Translations under genes and position numbers: made by a program | Origin: a bacterium | GTDB taxonomy: Bacteria; Patescibacteriota; Gracilibacteria; UBA1369; GCA-2718715 | Direction of reading: 5' to 3' | NCBI GenBank assembly: GCA_018662325.1 | Contig: JABJGM010000012.1 | Span: forward strand, 1-64,000 | Length of the DNA stretch: 64,000 nucleotides | Shown: piece after piece, positions 51,689 through 60,602 of the stretch | Position numbering within the stretch: position 1 is the stretch's first letter | Layout of the letters: each line of letters begins with the position of its first letter | Notes under the pieces: model-generated | Seen by the model: the letters and a program-made list of their open reading frames with translations, nothing else | The model's database searches: none | Told to the model about the DNA's origin: nothing

Positions 51689-54600
51689 TTAGTTTAGTTG
51701 ATCATCTAGATCCGTAAGTTGATTTTGAATTTCTTCAGCTAATTGACTTTCTAAATCTTGCTCTACTTGTCCGTCAATTTGAAGTTCTTCTTTTGTTTCA
51801 TTTGTTTCAGATTCAATTTCTTTAACTACGTCTCTTGAAATTTCTTTTTCTGTTTCAGTATAGAAGTCCTCACCACTTTCATCATTTGATAATGAGTTGT
51901 TAATTAACTCTACGTTTAATCCAAGACCTTGTAGTTCTTTTAATAATACGTTGAAGGATTCTGGTGTTCTTGGTCTTTTGATTCGTTCATCTTTAATAAT
52001 CGCTTCATAAGCTTTAGATCTTCCGTAGATATCATCTGATTTGATGGTAATCATTTCCTGAAGAGTATGTGCTGCTCCATAGGCCTCTAGTGCCCAAACT
52101 TCCATTTCCCCGAATCTTTGCCCACCATGTTGAGCTTTACCTCCTAGTGGTTGTTGAGTAACAAGAGAATAGGGTCCAATTGATCTTGCATGAATTTTAT
52201 CTTCAACTAAGTGATATAGTTTTAAGATGTATGAAATACCAACTGTGGTTCTGTGTTTGTAAGCTTCACCCGTTTTACCATCGAAAAGCTGTACCTTACC
52301 ATCATGAGCCATTCCAGCTTGTTCATATAATTCTTGAATTTTTGAGTATTCAATTCCATTTAAAGCAGGAGTTGCAACATGGATTCCAAGTTTATGCGCT
52401 GCAAAACCAATATGTGTTTCTAAAATCTGACCGATATTCATACGAGAAACTACCCCAAGTGGGTTTAAGCAAATATCTACAGGCGTTCCATCTGGAAGGT
52501 AAGGCATATCTTCTTGTGGTACAATCATTGAAATCACCCCTTTATTACCATGTCGACCAGCTACTTTATCACCAATTTGTATTTTTCTTGTTTGAGCAAT
52601 CGCAACTTGAATTTGTCTTAATACTCCAGTTGGAAGTTCGTCGCCTTCTTTTCTATCAAAAATTTGAATATCAACAACTTTACCGTAAGATCCACCTGGC
52701 ATTTTTAGTGACGTATCTTTTACATCTCTAGCTTTATCACCAAAGATTGCTCTTAGTAATCTTTCTTCGGCAGTTAGTTCGGTTTCTCCTTTTGGAGTAA
52801 TTTTACCAACTAAAATTGCCCCTTCTTTTACAGAAGCTCCTAATCTTATAATCCCGTTCTCATCTAAGTCTTTAAGTTTTGTTTCACCAACATTAGGGAT
52901 GTCCTTTGTAACTAATTCAGGCCCTAATTTTGTATCTCTAATATCAATAGAGTAATTTTCTATATGGATTGAATCAAATACACCATCTTTAACAAGTCTA
53001 TCTGAAATTACTACTGCATCCTCAAAGTTATAACCTTCCCATGGGATGTATGCAGTTACTAAGTTTGCTCCTAAAGCTAAATCTCCTTCGTCGATGGAAG
53101 ATCCATCGGCTAAAATATCACCTTTAGCGATTTTTTGTCCGGATTTAACTTTTGGTCTTTGGTGTAAACATGTTCCTTCATTTGATCTCCCAAAATTTTG
53201 AAGTTCGTAACTTATTTTTTTACCGTTCTTGTAGATTACTTCTATTTTAGATCCATCTACAAATGAAACTTGACCATTTTGTTCGGCAATTAATACGTGC
53301 GAAGAGTTTCTACCTGCTACGGCTTCCATACCTGTACCAACTACTGGCCTTTGAGGCGTTACAAGTGGTACTGCTTGCCGAAGCATGTTTGACCCCATTG
53401 AAGCACGAGTTGAATCGTTATGCTCTACGAAAGGAATCAAACTTGTTGATACAGAAATAATTTGTTTTGGAGCAATATCAATATGAGTAACGTCTCTAAC
53501 GTGAGACATAACTGGTTCACCATGTTTTCTAGCAGGAACGTTTTTAAATTTAAACTCTCCTAGTGTATTAGTTTCAATTCCAGCTTGTGCAATTACTACT
53601 TTTTTATCACCATCAGAAGAAATTCTTTCAATTTCATCAGTTACGTATGCTTTGATGTTAATTTCTTTGTCTTTTAACTTAGTTATTTTATCTGCAATTT
53701 TTTCATTTATAACTTTCCCTTTTTCTATAATTGTTTTTCCTTTCTGATCTTTTATATCAATTGATGTAGTTCTTCCTAGAAGATTTTCTTTTTTATTTAC
53801 AACTGTTTGTTTAACAACTTGATATGGAGAATTTAAAAATCCATATTTGTCTATTTTAGCGTGAGTAGCCAGTTGAACTACTAAACCGATATTAGGTCCT
53901 TCTGGTGTTGTAATTGGGCAAATTCTACCATAATGGGTAGCATGTACATCCCGAACATCAAAAGATGCTCTTTCTCTAGTTAGACCACCTGGTCCCATTG
54001 CTGAAATTCTTCTTTTATGAGCTAGCTCTGAAAGAGGATTAGTTTGGTCCATAAATTGGGAAAGTTGAGAACTTGCAAAAAATTCTCTTAACGCTGCTGT
54101 AATAGGTCTTGAATTAACAAGTTGAGTTGGCGTAACTGTCTCTGCATCCATAACTGTCATTCTATCCTTTGCAATTCTTTCTGTTCTTAATAAACCGACT
54201 CTAAATTTGTTAATAACTTGCTCTCCAACTGCTCTAATTCTTCTGTTAGCTAAGTCATCAATATCATCTGGTTGTGAGTTGTCGTAATTTAATTCGAAAA
54301 TTTCTTTAATTATCAATTCCAAATCAGATTTTTGAAAAGTGTGATTTGCTTTAATGTTCTCTACATCAATACCAAATTTGTTGTTTATTTTGTATCTAGC
54401 TACATTACCCATGTCATATTTTTTTGAATCAAAAAACATTTCTCGGATTGCCGTCTTTGCATTTTCTACTGTGGCTAGATCTCCTGGTCTGATTCTTTTG
54501 TATATTAACTGAAAAGCTTGATCTACTGTTTTAGAAGGATCTTTTTCAAGTGTATTTAAAATGAAATTTTCCTTATCATCAGCAATCTCTCCAGCGAATG

Positions 54601-55267
54601 ATTTTAAAATATCTTCATCTGTTTCCCATCCCATAACTCTTAGCAGGGAAGTAATTGGAATTTTTCTTTTTCTATCAATTTTTACATTTAAAATCCCTTT
54701 TTTATCAGTTTCTATTTCAAGCCAAGCTCCTCTTTTAGGAATGATTTTAGCTCCGTAATATGGAGAATTCATGGTTTGAGAAAAGAATACCCCTGGTGAT
54801 CTTACGATTTGAGTTACAACAACTCTTTCGATACCGTTTACGATAAAAGTAGCCTTATCTGTCATCAAAGGTATTGAACCTAAGAAAACATCTTGCTCTT
54901 TAATTTCACCTGTTTCTTTATTAATTAACTGTACATGCACTTTTAGTGGTGCTTCGTATGTTAAATTTTTTCTTCTACATGTCTTTGGGTCGTACTTTGG
55001 TTCTCCCATTTCATGTGAAGTAAATTGAATTTCCAGTTTTTTACCTGAAAAATCAGTAATTGGGTTGATTTCATCAAGAAGCTCTTTTAGACCTTCTGAA
55101 ATAAACCACTCAAAAGATTGAATTTGATTTTCAATCAGATTTGGAAGCGGATGACTGTCTAAATCATTTTCGGTAAAAAACCGTCTTTGTCCTAGACCAT
55201 CTTTGGATGGACAAAAGATTGATTCGTCGAGTATTTGCTTCGATTTCTTTGGCGAAGTCGCGCTCAT
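51689..55267 (-). CDS. rpoB: RNA polymerase beta subunit
   Basis: RpoB contributes the catalytic pore and rifampicin pocket. The 1192 residues show the rifampicin region (SSQLSQFMDQTNPLSELAHKRRISAMGPGGLTRERA), GRICPITTPEGPNIGL, KVAGRHGNKGVISMIVP, and GGKAQHGGQRFGEMEVWALEAYGA near the end. A Glu/Asp-rich tail of about 90 residues follows. Rpo genes are first in the str region with a visible promoter. Confidence 0.99.
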   Translation of the reverse strand: MSATSPKKSKQILDESIFCPSKDGLGQRRFFTENDLDSHPLPNLIENQIQSFEWFISEGLKELLDEINPITDFSGKKLEIQFTSHEMGEPKYDPKTCRRKNLTYEAPLKVHVQLINKETGEIKEQDVFLGSIPLMTDKATFIVNGIERVVVTQIVRSPGVFFSQTMNSPYYGAKIIPKRGAWLEIETDKKGILNVKIDRKRKIPITSLLRVMGWETDEDILKSFAGEIADDKENFILNTLEKDPSKTVDQAFQLIYKRIRPGDLATVENAKTAIREMFFDSKKYDMGNVARYKINNKFGIDVENIKANHTFQKSDLELIIKEIFELNYDNSQPDDIDDLANRRIRAVGEQVINKFRVGLLRTERIAKDRMTVMDAETVTPTQLVNSRPITAALREFFASSQLSQFMDQTNPLSELAHKRRISAMGPGGLTRERASFDVRDVHATHYGRICPITTPEGPNIGLVVQLATHAKIDKYGFLNSPYQVVKQTVVNKKENLLGRTTSIDIKDQKGKTIIEKGKVINEKIADKITKLKDKEINIKAYVTDEIERISSDGDKKVVIAQAGIETNTLGEFKFKNVPARKHGEPVMSHVRDVTHIDIAPKQIISVSTSLIPFVEHNDSTRASMGSNMLRQAVPLVTPQRPVVGTGMEAVAGRNSSHVLIAEQNGQVSFVDGSKIEVIYKNGKKISYELQNFGRSNEGTCLHQRPKVKSGQKIAKGDILADGSSIDEGDLALGANLVTAYIPWEGYNFEDAVVISDRLVKDGVFDSIHIENYSIDIRDTKLGPELVTKDIPNVGETKLKDLDENGIIRLGASVKEGAILVGKITPKGETELTAEERLLRAIFGDKARDVKDTSLKMPGGSYGKVVDIQIFDRKEGDELPTGVLRQIQVAIAQTRKIQIGDKVAGRHGNKGVISMIVPQEDMPYLPDGTPVDICLNPLGVVSRMNIGQILETHIGFAAHKLGIHVATPALNGIEYSKIQELYEQAGMAHDGKVQLFDGKTGEAYKHRTTVGISYILKLYHLVEDKIHARSIGPYSLVTQQPLGGKAQHGGQRFGEMEVWALEAYGAAHTLQEMITIKSDDIYGRSKAYEAIIKDERIKRPRTPESFNVLLKELQGLGLNVELINNSLSNDESGEDFYTETEKEISRDVVKEIESETNETKEELQIDGQVEQDLESQLAEEIQNQLTDLDDQLN

Positions 55268-55353
55268 GGTTAAGGGTTATTATTTATATTAACCTAAATC
55301 CTGCAACGTATATTCTCAACTAAGACTCGTTTGTTGGTAATTTTAGCAAGACT

Positions 55354-55381
55354 ATTTTAGTTCATGCAGACAAAAAGTCAA
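55354..55381 (-). promoter_or_regulatory. Promoter of rpoB
   Basis: On the minus strand TTGACT (55376-55381), 16-nt spacer, TAAAAT (55354-55359), 87 nt before the ATG. The leader, of about 80 nt, has no clear hairpin. Confidence 0.65.
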
Positions 55382-55406
55382 TCTTTTTTTCTGATTTAAT
55401 ATACTT

Positions 55407-55412
55407 TATAAT
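55407..55412 (+). promoter_or_regulatory. -10 box (TATAAT), divergent from rpoB
   Basis: A TATAAT lies 25 nt before the ATG at 55438, back to back with the rpoB promoter, whose -35 starts 26 nt away. Confidence 0.45.
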
Positions 55413-55437
55413 ATAAATGTTTTAATCTTATATTATC

Positions 55438-55668
55438 ATGACGTTAAATAAGCAAATTTCAGATGGTATCAGAGATAAATTCCTAATTGATAGATCAAGA
55501 TTTTATGAATGTAAGTATCTCTTAGAAAGAGAGGATGGTGAATACTTTTGGGGGGAGATGGTTCATAGTACATTTAAAAAAATAGCTTCTGTTGATGAAG
55601 ATAGAGTTGAGATTCATGACATTGATAAAGTAATTTTCTACATAAGGGAACAAATCTTAGGAATCTAA
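55438..55668 (+). CDS. Small hypothetical protein
   Basis: The 76-residue protein (MTLNKQISDGIRDKFLIDR) is charged, with an aromatic centre (GEYFWGEMVHSTFKKI) and a C-terminal helix. No signal peptide or family motif is recognised. Support for it being a real gene is moderate: a TATAAT box upstream, ATG start, charged composition typical of protein, no better ORF on the opposite strand, and a terminator about 145 nt downstream. Divergent to rpoB. Confidence 0.6.
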   Translation: MTLNKQISDGIRDKFLIDRSRFYECKYLLEREDGEYFWGEMVHSTFKKIASVDEDRVEIHDIDKVIFYIREQILGI

Positions 55669-55812
55669 CCCAGAATTTCAGTTTGTCTATGTAAAGATTT
55701 TGCATTTAGTTTTTAATTTAATTTAAAAAAAAATAAAAGAGTTATTCAAGTTATCTACCTAATTCAAAAGAGCTTTTGTATTAGGTTTTAATCAATAGTT
55801 TTTTAAATGAAG

Positions 55813-55838
55813 AAGCCCTCTTTGTTTGAGGGCTTTTA
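55813..55838. terminator. Terminator hairpin, first of two near-identical copies
   Basis: CCCTC (55816-55820) pairs with GAGGG (55828-55832), extended by AAG/CTT. A T run follows on the plus strand. It sits just beyond the stop of the minus-strand gene at 55843 and after the plus gene at 55438-55668, so it may serve both. A 22-nt identical copy is at 57374-57395. Confidence 0.7.
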
Positions 55839-55842
55839 ATTA

Positions 55843-56448
55843 TTATAGTGCTCTTTTAATTCTTGTTAAAAGTCCAACTTTAATTTTTTCTGTTTTTTCG
55901 TATTGATTTCTTATTATTGGTATATATAACTTGTTTTCATCTAATTCAATAGCTTGTGTAATTTCATTGTCGATGTTTGATTTTCGAGATAATGTTTTCT
56001 TGATTGGTGAAAAAAACTTTTCGCAGGTATTTGCTATTGCCTCTATTTCTGGTTCAATTTCTGTAAGTAGTTTATCTAATTCTCTTAGAAGCTCCATGTA
56101 AAATAATAGATTGTCTATGTCATTTACTTCAATTATGTTAATTAATCTTAATAGATTGTTTATTTCTGTATGGAAATTTGGGAATACTCCTATCTCAACT
56201 TCAGGTGGAAATTGTTTAAATTCTATTGTCTTTAAATTAAAATGATATTTATTGAATACATTTATAATTAAGTTTATCATCGCTGGATCCGTAAACAAGT
56301 GTCCTCCTAATTTTAATTTTGTAATTATTGCTGATGTGCTTTTTTGTAGTTTTTCTATACCTTTTTGTCCAACTAATAAAGGTGGTGCCTCTTGTTCTAA
56401 TTTTTTCATATTTACTAATGTCTCATTTGATATTGTTGTTGTTTTCAT
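55843..56448 (-). CDS. Hypothetical protein
   Basis: The 201-residue protein has no signal peptide or membrane segment. It has amphipathic helices, Leu/Ile-rich (INNLLRLINIIEVNDIDNLLFYMELLRELDKLL), and a basic end (KVGLLTRIKRAL). The mid-region looks like a helical bundle. I cannot assign a family. It is divergent to the TrmB-like regulator gene at 56647, and the two share an intergenic region containing TACGTA elements, so it might be in that regulon. Confidence 0.65.
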   Translation of the reverse strand: MKTTTISNETLVNMKKLEQEAPPLLVGQKGIEKLQKSTSAIITKLKLGGHLFTDPAMINLIINVFNKYHFNLKTIEFKQFPPEVEIGVFPNFHTEINNLLRLINIIEVNDIDNLLFYMELLRELDKLLTEIEPEIEAIANTCEKFFSPIKKTLSRKSNIDNEITQAIELDENKLYIPIIRNQYEKTEKIKVGLLTRIKRAL

Positions 56449-56525
56449 GTTGAATTATATTAAAATACATTCTAACTATAGATATAAATTACAGATCTGT
56501 CAACAATAATAGTGGCTTTCTAAAG

Positions 56526-56632
56526 GGCGTAATTAGTTATTACGTAATATTTTTAATTTCAGTGACGTAAAATCTTTCAACGTAGCTATTTTTATGATAT
56601 AATTTAATTGAGTGTAGAAAAAAATTACGTAA
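56526..56632 (+). promoter_or_regulatory. Cluster of CGTA-containing elements around the TrmB-like gene promoter
   Basis: The palindrome ATTACGTAAT (56539-56548) and TTACGTAA (56625-56632) both hold TACGTA. GCGTAAT (56527-56533), GACGTAA (56564-56570) and CAACGTA (56578-56584) are partial forms. A TATAAT box at 56598-56603 lies between the elements. The layout fits an autoregulatory operator for the regulator encoded downstream, and possibly for the divergent gene at 55843-56448. Confidence 0.5.
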
Positions 56633-56646
56633 AATTCTTTTTAAAA

Positions 56647-57366
56647 ATGTTACAAAAAATTCTCGAATCCTTAAATTTTACTAAAAAAGAAGCTCAAATT
56701 TATTTGTGCTTGTTAAAGATTGGTAATGCAACTGTTACTGAAATTGCAAGTTTTACTAAAATTAATCGTATAACTGTTTATGATAATCTTGATGAGTTGA
56801 TCAATCGAGGTGTGGTTAAACGAATCCTTAAGAATTCTAGTAAATTGTATTTTGCTGAAGATCCGGAAAGGATTTTAAGAGTTGAAGAGTCTAAAGTTTT
56901 ACAGTTCAGAAATCATATTGAAGATTTTAAATCTTTAAAGGTTGTAAATAATGAAAAAAGTGTAATGGTTTATGAAGGAGTGAGAAATTTAAGTTCAATG
57001 TATGATGATATATATTCTCATAAAGGAATTACTAAGTGTTTTATTAACCTTGAGCTTTTAGATAATCAGAATAAGAAAATATTGGATGAATTTGTGAACA
57101 AGAGAATAAAACAACATTGTTTAGTTTACACTATTATTCCCAAAACTGAATATTCTCTTGAGTTGTATAAAAGTCAAAAAGATTTTAAAAGAAAAATAAA
57201 GTTGCTTACTGAAAATCGTTATAATTTCGAAAGTTCTTTTGTTGTGACTAATGGGAAGCTTTATATTATTGATTTTTCAAATCCCGTTGTTGCTATTTTA
57301 ATCGATAATCCAAAGGTTGCTGGATCGTTTGAGAAGTTATTTAATTTATGTTGGGATTCTTTGTAA
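56647..57366 (+). CDS. TrmB-like transcriptional regulator
   Basis: I chose the ATG at 56647, since it starts right before the HTH; a TTG at 56608 is open but only 4 nt after the -10 box. The 239-residue protein starts MLQKILESLNFTKKEAQIY, followed by a winged helix (GNATVTEIASFTKINRITVYDNLDELINRGVV, 20-51), typical of TrmB. The C-terminal part (YEGVRNLSSMYDDIYSH..., ending VAILIDNPKVAGSFEKLFNLCW) resembles the sugar- or effector-sensing domain. The promoter region is full of TACGTA-type repeats. Effector and targets unknown. Confidence 0.8.
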   Translation: MLQKILESLNFTKKEAQIYLCLLKIGNATVTEIASFTKINRITVYDNLDELINRGVVKRILKNSSKLYFAEDPERILRVEESKVLQFRNHIEDFKSLKVVNNEKSVMVYEGVRNLSSMYDDIYSHKGITKCFINLELLDNQNKKILDEFVNKRIKQHCLVYTIIPKTEYSLELYKSQKDFKRKIKLLTENRYNFESSFVVTNGKLYIIDFSNPVVAILIDNPKVAGSFEKLFNLCWDSL

Positions 57367-57373
57367 GAAAAAA

Positions 57374-57395
57374 CCCTCTTTGTTTGAGGGCTTTT
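57374..57395. terminator. Terminator hairpin, second of two identical copies
   Basis: CCCTC (57374-57378) pairs with GAGGG (57386-57390) around TTTGTTT. It is followed by CTTTT on the plus strand and preceded by an A run, so it can act for both convergent genes (TrmB-like regulator and serS). All 22 nt match 55816-55837. Confidence 0.75.
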
Positions 57396-57398
57396 GTT

Positions 57399-58655
57399 TT
57401 AGATTTGAGTAAAGTTTAAGAAAGACTGTAAGGCTTTTGGAATATGAATATTTCCATCCTTGTCTTGATGATTCTCGGCTAAGGCAATTGGAAGCCTAGA
57501 AGTAACAATTGCTGTTCCGTTTAAGGTATGCGCGAATTGTTTTTTACCATTTTCATCCACATATTTAATATTGGCTCTTCGAGCTTGGTAATCTAAGCAG
57601 TTTGAAGTTGAGGTTATTTCTCCGTAGTCTCCTTGTTTTTGCTCGTCACCTTTCATTACCATGTAGCTTTCAATATCATATTTTCTGTAGGCTGGACCTC
57701 CAAGATCAGCAGATGCTATGTCGATTAGTTGATATGGGATTTCAAGTCCATCAACTATTTCAAGTTCGATGTTTTTGATTTGTTCGTGAATTTTTTCAGA
57801 GTCTTGGGGTTTGCAGATTGCAAAGATTTCAAGTTTAGAAAATTGATGTACTCGGTATAGTCCTTTAGAAGTTCTTCCGTAAGATCCAGCTTCTTTACGG
57901 AAGCATTTAGATATAGCTGCAAAGATTTTTGGTCCTTTGGATAAATCTACAACTTCGTTTGAGTAGTAACCTAGCATTGTGATTTCTGAGGTAGCGATTA
58001 GGGAAAGTTCTTCGCCTTGAATGTTATAGATTTCATCGGAGTCTCCACGCGGGTTGAATCCTGCGTTTTGGAGCATTGATTTGTATGCAAAATCTGGAGT
58101 TTCAAAAATGTCAGTGATTCCATTTTTTTCTAAGATTGAAATTCCGTATTGGATTAAGGCGTTGTTTAAATGAACTAATTGATTTTTTGAAAAGTAGGTT
58201 TTGTGACCTGCTACTTTTGAACCTCTTTCGAAATCAACTAGACCTTTGTTCTCAAAAAGTTCTAAGTGGTCTTTAGGAGCAAAATCGAAATTTTTAGGTT
58301 CCATGTTTTTATGTAAAACATTAAAGTCTGCTTCTTCACCAATTGGAGAATCTTTGTGAGTAAGGTTTGGAACCTTAGATAGTTCTTCGTGGAATTTTTC
58401 TAAAATTTGTCTTTCTTCTTCCTCTAGCTCTTTAATTGATTGGCTTAATTGTTTAAGTTCAGCAATTTTTTCTGGAGTTGGTTTGGATTTAGAGCTTGAT
58501 TTTAATTCGGATCTTTTGGAGTCTAATAACTGTTGATGTGTTTTTCTTTGATCGTCTAGTTTAAGTAAACCATGAATGTCTACTTTTGTTCTACGATCTT
58601 CGCAATTTTTAATTATTAAATCCGTGTTTTCACGAATAAATTTTATATCAAGCAT
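57399..58655 (-). CDS. serS: Seryl-tRNA synthetase
   Basis: SerRS charges tRNA-Ser. The 418 residues show the N-terminal coiled coil (residues 35-95, charged Lys/Glu heptads), then the class II motifs: SEITMLGYYSNEVV, FRKEAGSYGRTSKGLYRVHQFSKLE (motif 2), and late GTAIVTSRLPIALAENHQDKDGNIHIPKAL (motif 3). Full length. It has its own promoter (TTGACA/TAAACT) and a convergent terminator with the TrmB-like gene. Confidence 0.98.
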   Translation of the reverse strand: MLDIKFIRENTDLIIKNCEDRRTKVDIHGLLKLDDQRKTHQQLLDSKRSELKSSSKSKPTPEKIAELKQLSQSIKELEEEERQILEKFHEELSKVPNLTHKDSPIGEEADFNVLHKNMEPKNFDFAPKDHLELFENKGLVDFERGSKVAGHKTYFSKNQLVHLNNALIQYGISILEKNGITDIFETPDFAYKSMLQNAGFNPRGDSDEIYNIQGEELSLIATSEITMLGYYSNEVVDLSKGPKIFAAISKCFRKEAGSYGRTSKGLYRVHQFSKLEIFAICKPQDSEKIHEQIKNIELEIVDGLEIPYQLIDIASADLGGPAYRKYDIESYMVMKGDEQKQGDYGEITSTSNCLDYQARRANIKYVDENGKKQFAHTLNGTAIVTSRLPIALAENHQDKDGNIHIPKALQSFLNFTQI

Positions 58656-58681
58656 TGTAGAAGCTAGTTAAATATGTATAA

Positions 58682-58710
58682 AGTTTAGTTTGTGCTTGGA
58701 TTTTTGTCAA
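58682..58710 (-). promoter_or_regulatory. Promoter of serS
   Basis: On the minus strand TTGACA (58705-58710), 17-nt spacer, TAAACT (58682-58687), 26 nt before the ATG. Confidence 0.65.
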
Positions 58711-58818
58711 TTAAGATGTTTTTGTTATTATTTGTAATTTTTTTACTACAAAAAATATTAAATAAAAGATGTTAATTAGCTTTATTGTTTGATTTGTTTA
58801 TTTATTTATTTAAATTGG

Positions 58819-58824
58819 TATAAT
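58819..58824 (+). promoter_or_regulatory. -10 box (TATAAT) of the hypothetical gene at 58844
   Basis: TATAAT is 19 nt before the ATG at 58844. No clear -35 was found; the surroundings are long A/T runs. Confidence 0.5.
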
Positions 58825-58843
58825 TAAAACATAATTTAATAAA

Positions 58844-59659
58844 ATGTATATGACAAATGAAAATAAAAATAGTTGGTATTTTAATAATTCCTCTGATTTA
58901 AGTGGTACCCATCTAGATTTAGTTTATAAGAAAACTGAGCTTCCTGGTGATATTTTAATTACTGAAGCTAATAAATCTATAATTGTAAACGAGATCTTAG
59001 AGGTTTTATCTGAGCCCAACAATAAAAATACATTATCTGTGTTTACTTCTTTTCTTAATTCTTCGGTGGATTTTCCTGCTTTTTTGATTGATTCATTGAA
59101 ATATTGGGCTTTGAATAATTTTAATATTAGAGGTTGTTTTAATCCATTCGATCTTAGTAGTTTGGAATATGTAAATAATCTTTTTATTGATCTTTATTGT
59201 CCGGATGATTTTGAAGGTGGTGTTTATACAGCTCCTCAAATGGTTGGCGATTTGTATGTTAAAAGTTATGAACATCTTATATGTTCTGGTTCTAAGGAAG
59301 AGGACTGGTGGGATGATGTTACTGAAGGTTTTAAATCTCCAATTACAATTGAGGCTAATGAGTTTAATTCTGGAAGATTTAGAAATCTTAATACAGTTTC
59401 TTGTGCGAATAAATTTGTTCCACTAGTTCATTGTTATGAGGTTGATTCGGTTTTATTGGGTCGAAAAGGTAATTCTAATAATTTTAATGATAAGTTTCAT
59501 TCATTAAGTTTTCAATATGAGGGCAATAATTCTGATAGTATAGACTTGTATTATGTTAATAATGTGGTTTTGGATGGTGTTTTTTCACAAGGTCTAAAGA
59601 ATGTAACGTATAAATTAACTGTTGACTTCACAGATTTTAATGAATTCCCTTCTTCATAA
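58844..59659 (+). CDS. Hypothetical protein
   Basis: The 271-residue protein lacks a signal peptide and membrane spans. It is acidic, rich in Asn, Asp, Ser and Phe, with aromatic stretches (EEDWWDDVTEGF) and a Val/Leu-rich C-terminal part (YYVNNVVLDGVF...YKLTVDFTDF) that looks like beta strands. A second ATG at 58850 is possible. No family recognised. It is convergent with the TPM-domain gene, with a terminator between. Confidence 0.65.
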   Translation: MYMTNENKNSWYFNNSSDLSGTHLDLVYKKTELPGDILITEANKSIIVNEILEVLSEPNNKNTLSVFTSFLNSSVDFPAFLIDSLKYWALNNFNIRGCFNPFDLSSLEYVNNLFIDLYCPDDFEGGVYTAPQMVGDLYVKSYEHLICSGSKEEDWWDDVTEGFKSPITIEANEFNSGRFRNLNTVSCANKFVPLVHCYEVDSVLLGRKGNSNNFNDKFHSLSFQYEGNNSDSIDLYYVNNVVLDGVFSQGLKNVTYKLTVDFTDFNEFPSS

Positions 59660-59695
59660 GAAGGAGGGTGATAAGAAATAAATTTTCTTGAATAT

Positions 59696-59720
59696 AAAAA
59701 AGAGCCTAAGGCTCTTTTTT
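59696..59720. terminator. Bidirectional terminator
   Basis: AAAAAGAGCC pairs with GGCTCTTTTT around a TAA loop, with A and T tracts on both sides, so it can work for both convergent genes (58844 plus, 59724 minus). Confidence 0.85.
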
Positions 59721-59723
59721 AAT

Positions 59724-60602
59724 TTACCAGCTATTTGAGGATCCGCCTCCGCCTGAAGAACCTCCGGAAAATCCTCCGAATGATCCGCCAGACGATCCAC
59801 CAGAAAATGGACCGGATGAGTTATTTGATGAACTTCCATTAGTGTTTCCAGGTTTAATGTAGCCTTTTTTTATTCCCATGTGTATGTAATAGGTAGTTAC
59901 TCCAATTAAATATAGGAGGGGAAGGGCCCAAAAAATATTTTCGGAATATGTAAGGTAGCTAATTGGTATTGCGAATATTTGAGTCGTTAGAATTGATGAG
60001 CGGTATCTAGCTTTTTTTTTGTTTCCAAAAACTACCAAGGGAATCCATATCATTATAAACCAAATTACTCCTCCGAAAATTAGGTTTTCTTCGGTACTTC
60101 TTTTGTATTCAGGGATATAGTTTTCATCTTCTATGGATAGAATTAGTTCATCTAACACTAGTGCAATTCCGTAGGTATATTTTTCTTCTTGAAAATAAGG
60201 ATTTGCAAGTTCTTGGATTAATTTTGTTTCGTAGTCAGTTAGGATTTTTTCAATTCCGTATCCTAGTTCAATTCTTGATTGTCTTTGAAAGGGTGCTATT
60301 AGATATAAAATTCCTGAATCGTTCTCTTGGTTTCCAATACCCCATTGTCTAAAGGTTTGATTCGCATAAGTATCAATTGGATAGTCTTGCAGTGAATCAA
60401 CTGTAAGTACTGAAATTTCGATTCCTTGATTAATTTTTATGCTTTGAAGTGCAGATTCTAATTTTTCCTGTTTTTGATTATCTATTATATTTGCATAATC
60501 ATTGATGTACCCACTTGGATTCGGGATGTCTAAAGCTGCAAAAGTTGGTATACTAAAGCTAATGCAGAATAGGAATGTAATAAATAATTTTTTAATTTTC
60601 AT
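59724..60602 (-). CDS. TPM-domain (YgcG-like) membrane protein
   Basis: The 292-residue protein starts with a signal peptide (KIKKLFITFLFCISFSIPTFA), then a TPM domain (NPSGYINDYANIIDNQKQEKLESAL; GIEISVLTVDSL; QWGIGNQENDSGILYLIAPFQRQSRIELGYGIE, residues 26-160), then two or three membrane segments, and a Gly/Ser-rich tail (GGSSGGSFGGFSGG). This is the YgcG layout, in which the tail may be disordered. TPM domains have weak phosphatase activity in some proteins and support membrane processes in others. It overlaps lemA by 11 nt; LemA/TPM pairs are widespread. Confidence 0.9.
   Translation of the reverse strand: MKIKKLFITFLFCISFSIPTFAALDIPNPSGYINDYANIIDNQKQEKLESALQSIKINQGIEISVLTVDSLQDYPIDTYANQTFRQWGIGNQENDSGILYLIAPFQRQSRIELGYGIEKILTDYETKLIQELANPYFQEEKYTYGIALVLDELILSIEDENYIPEYKRSTEENLIFGGVIWFIMIWIPLVVFGNKKKARYRSSILTTQIFAIPISYLTYSENIFWALPLLYLIGVTTYYIHMGIKKGYIKPGNTNGSSSNNSSGPFSGGSSGGSFGGFSGGSSGGGGSSNSW

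Noticed and set aside
52180-52731. 183-codon plus-strand ORF antisense to rpoB
   Set aside because: Located wholly inside highly conserved rpoB, with no promoter; composition typical of an antisense frame.
56608-56646. TTG start at 56608 for the TrmB-like regulator
   Set aside because: It is only 4 nt after the TATAAT box, before the expected transcription start, and the added 13 residues are not part of the HTH fold; ATG 56647 fits better.
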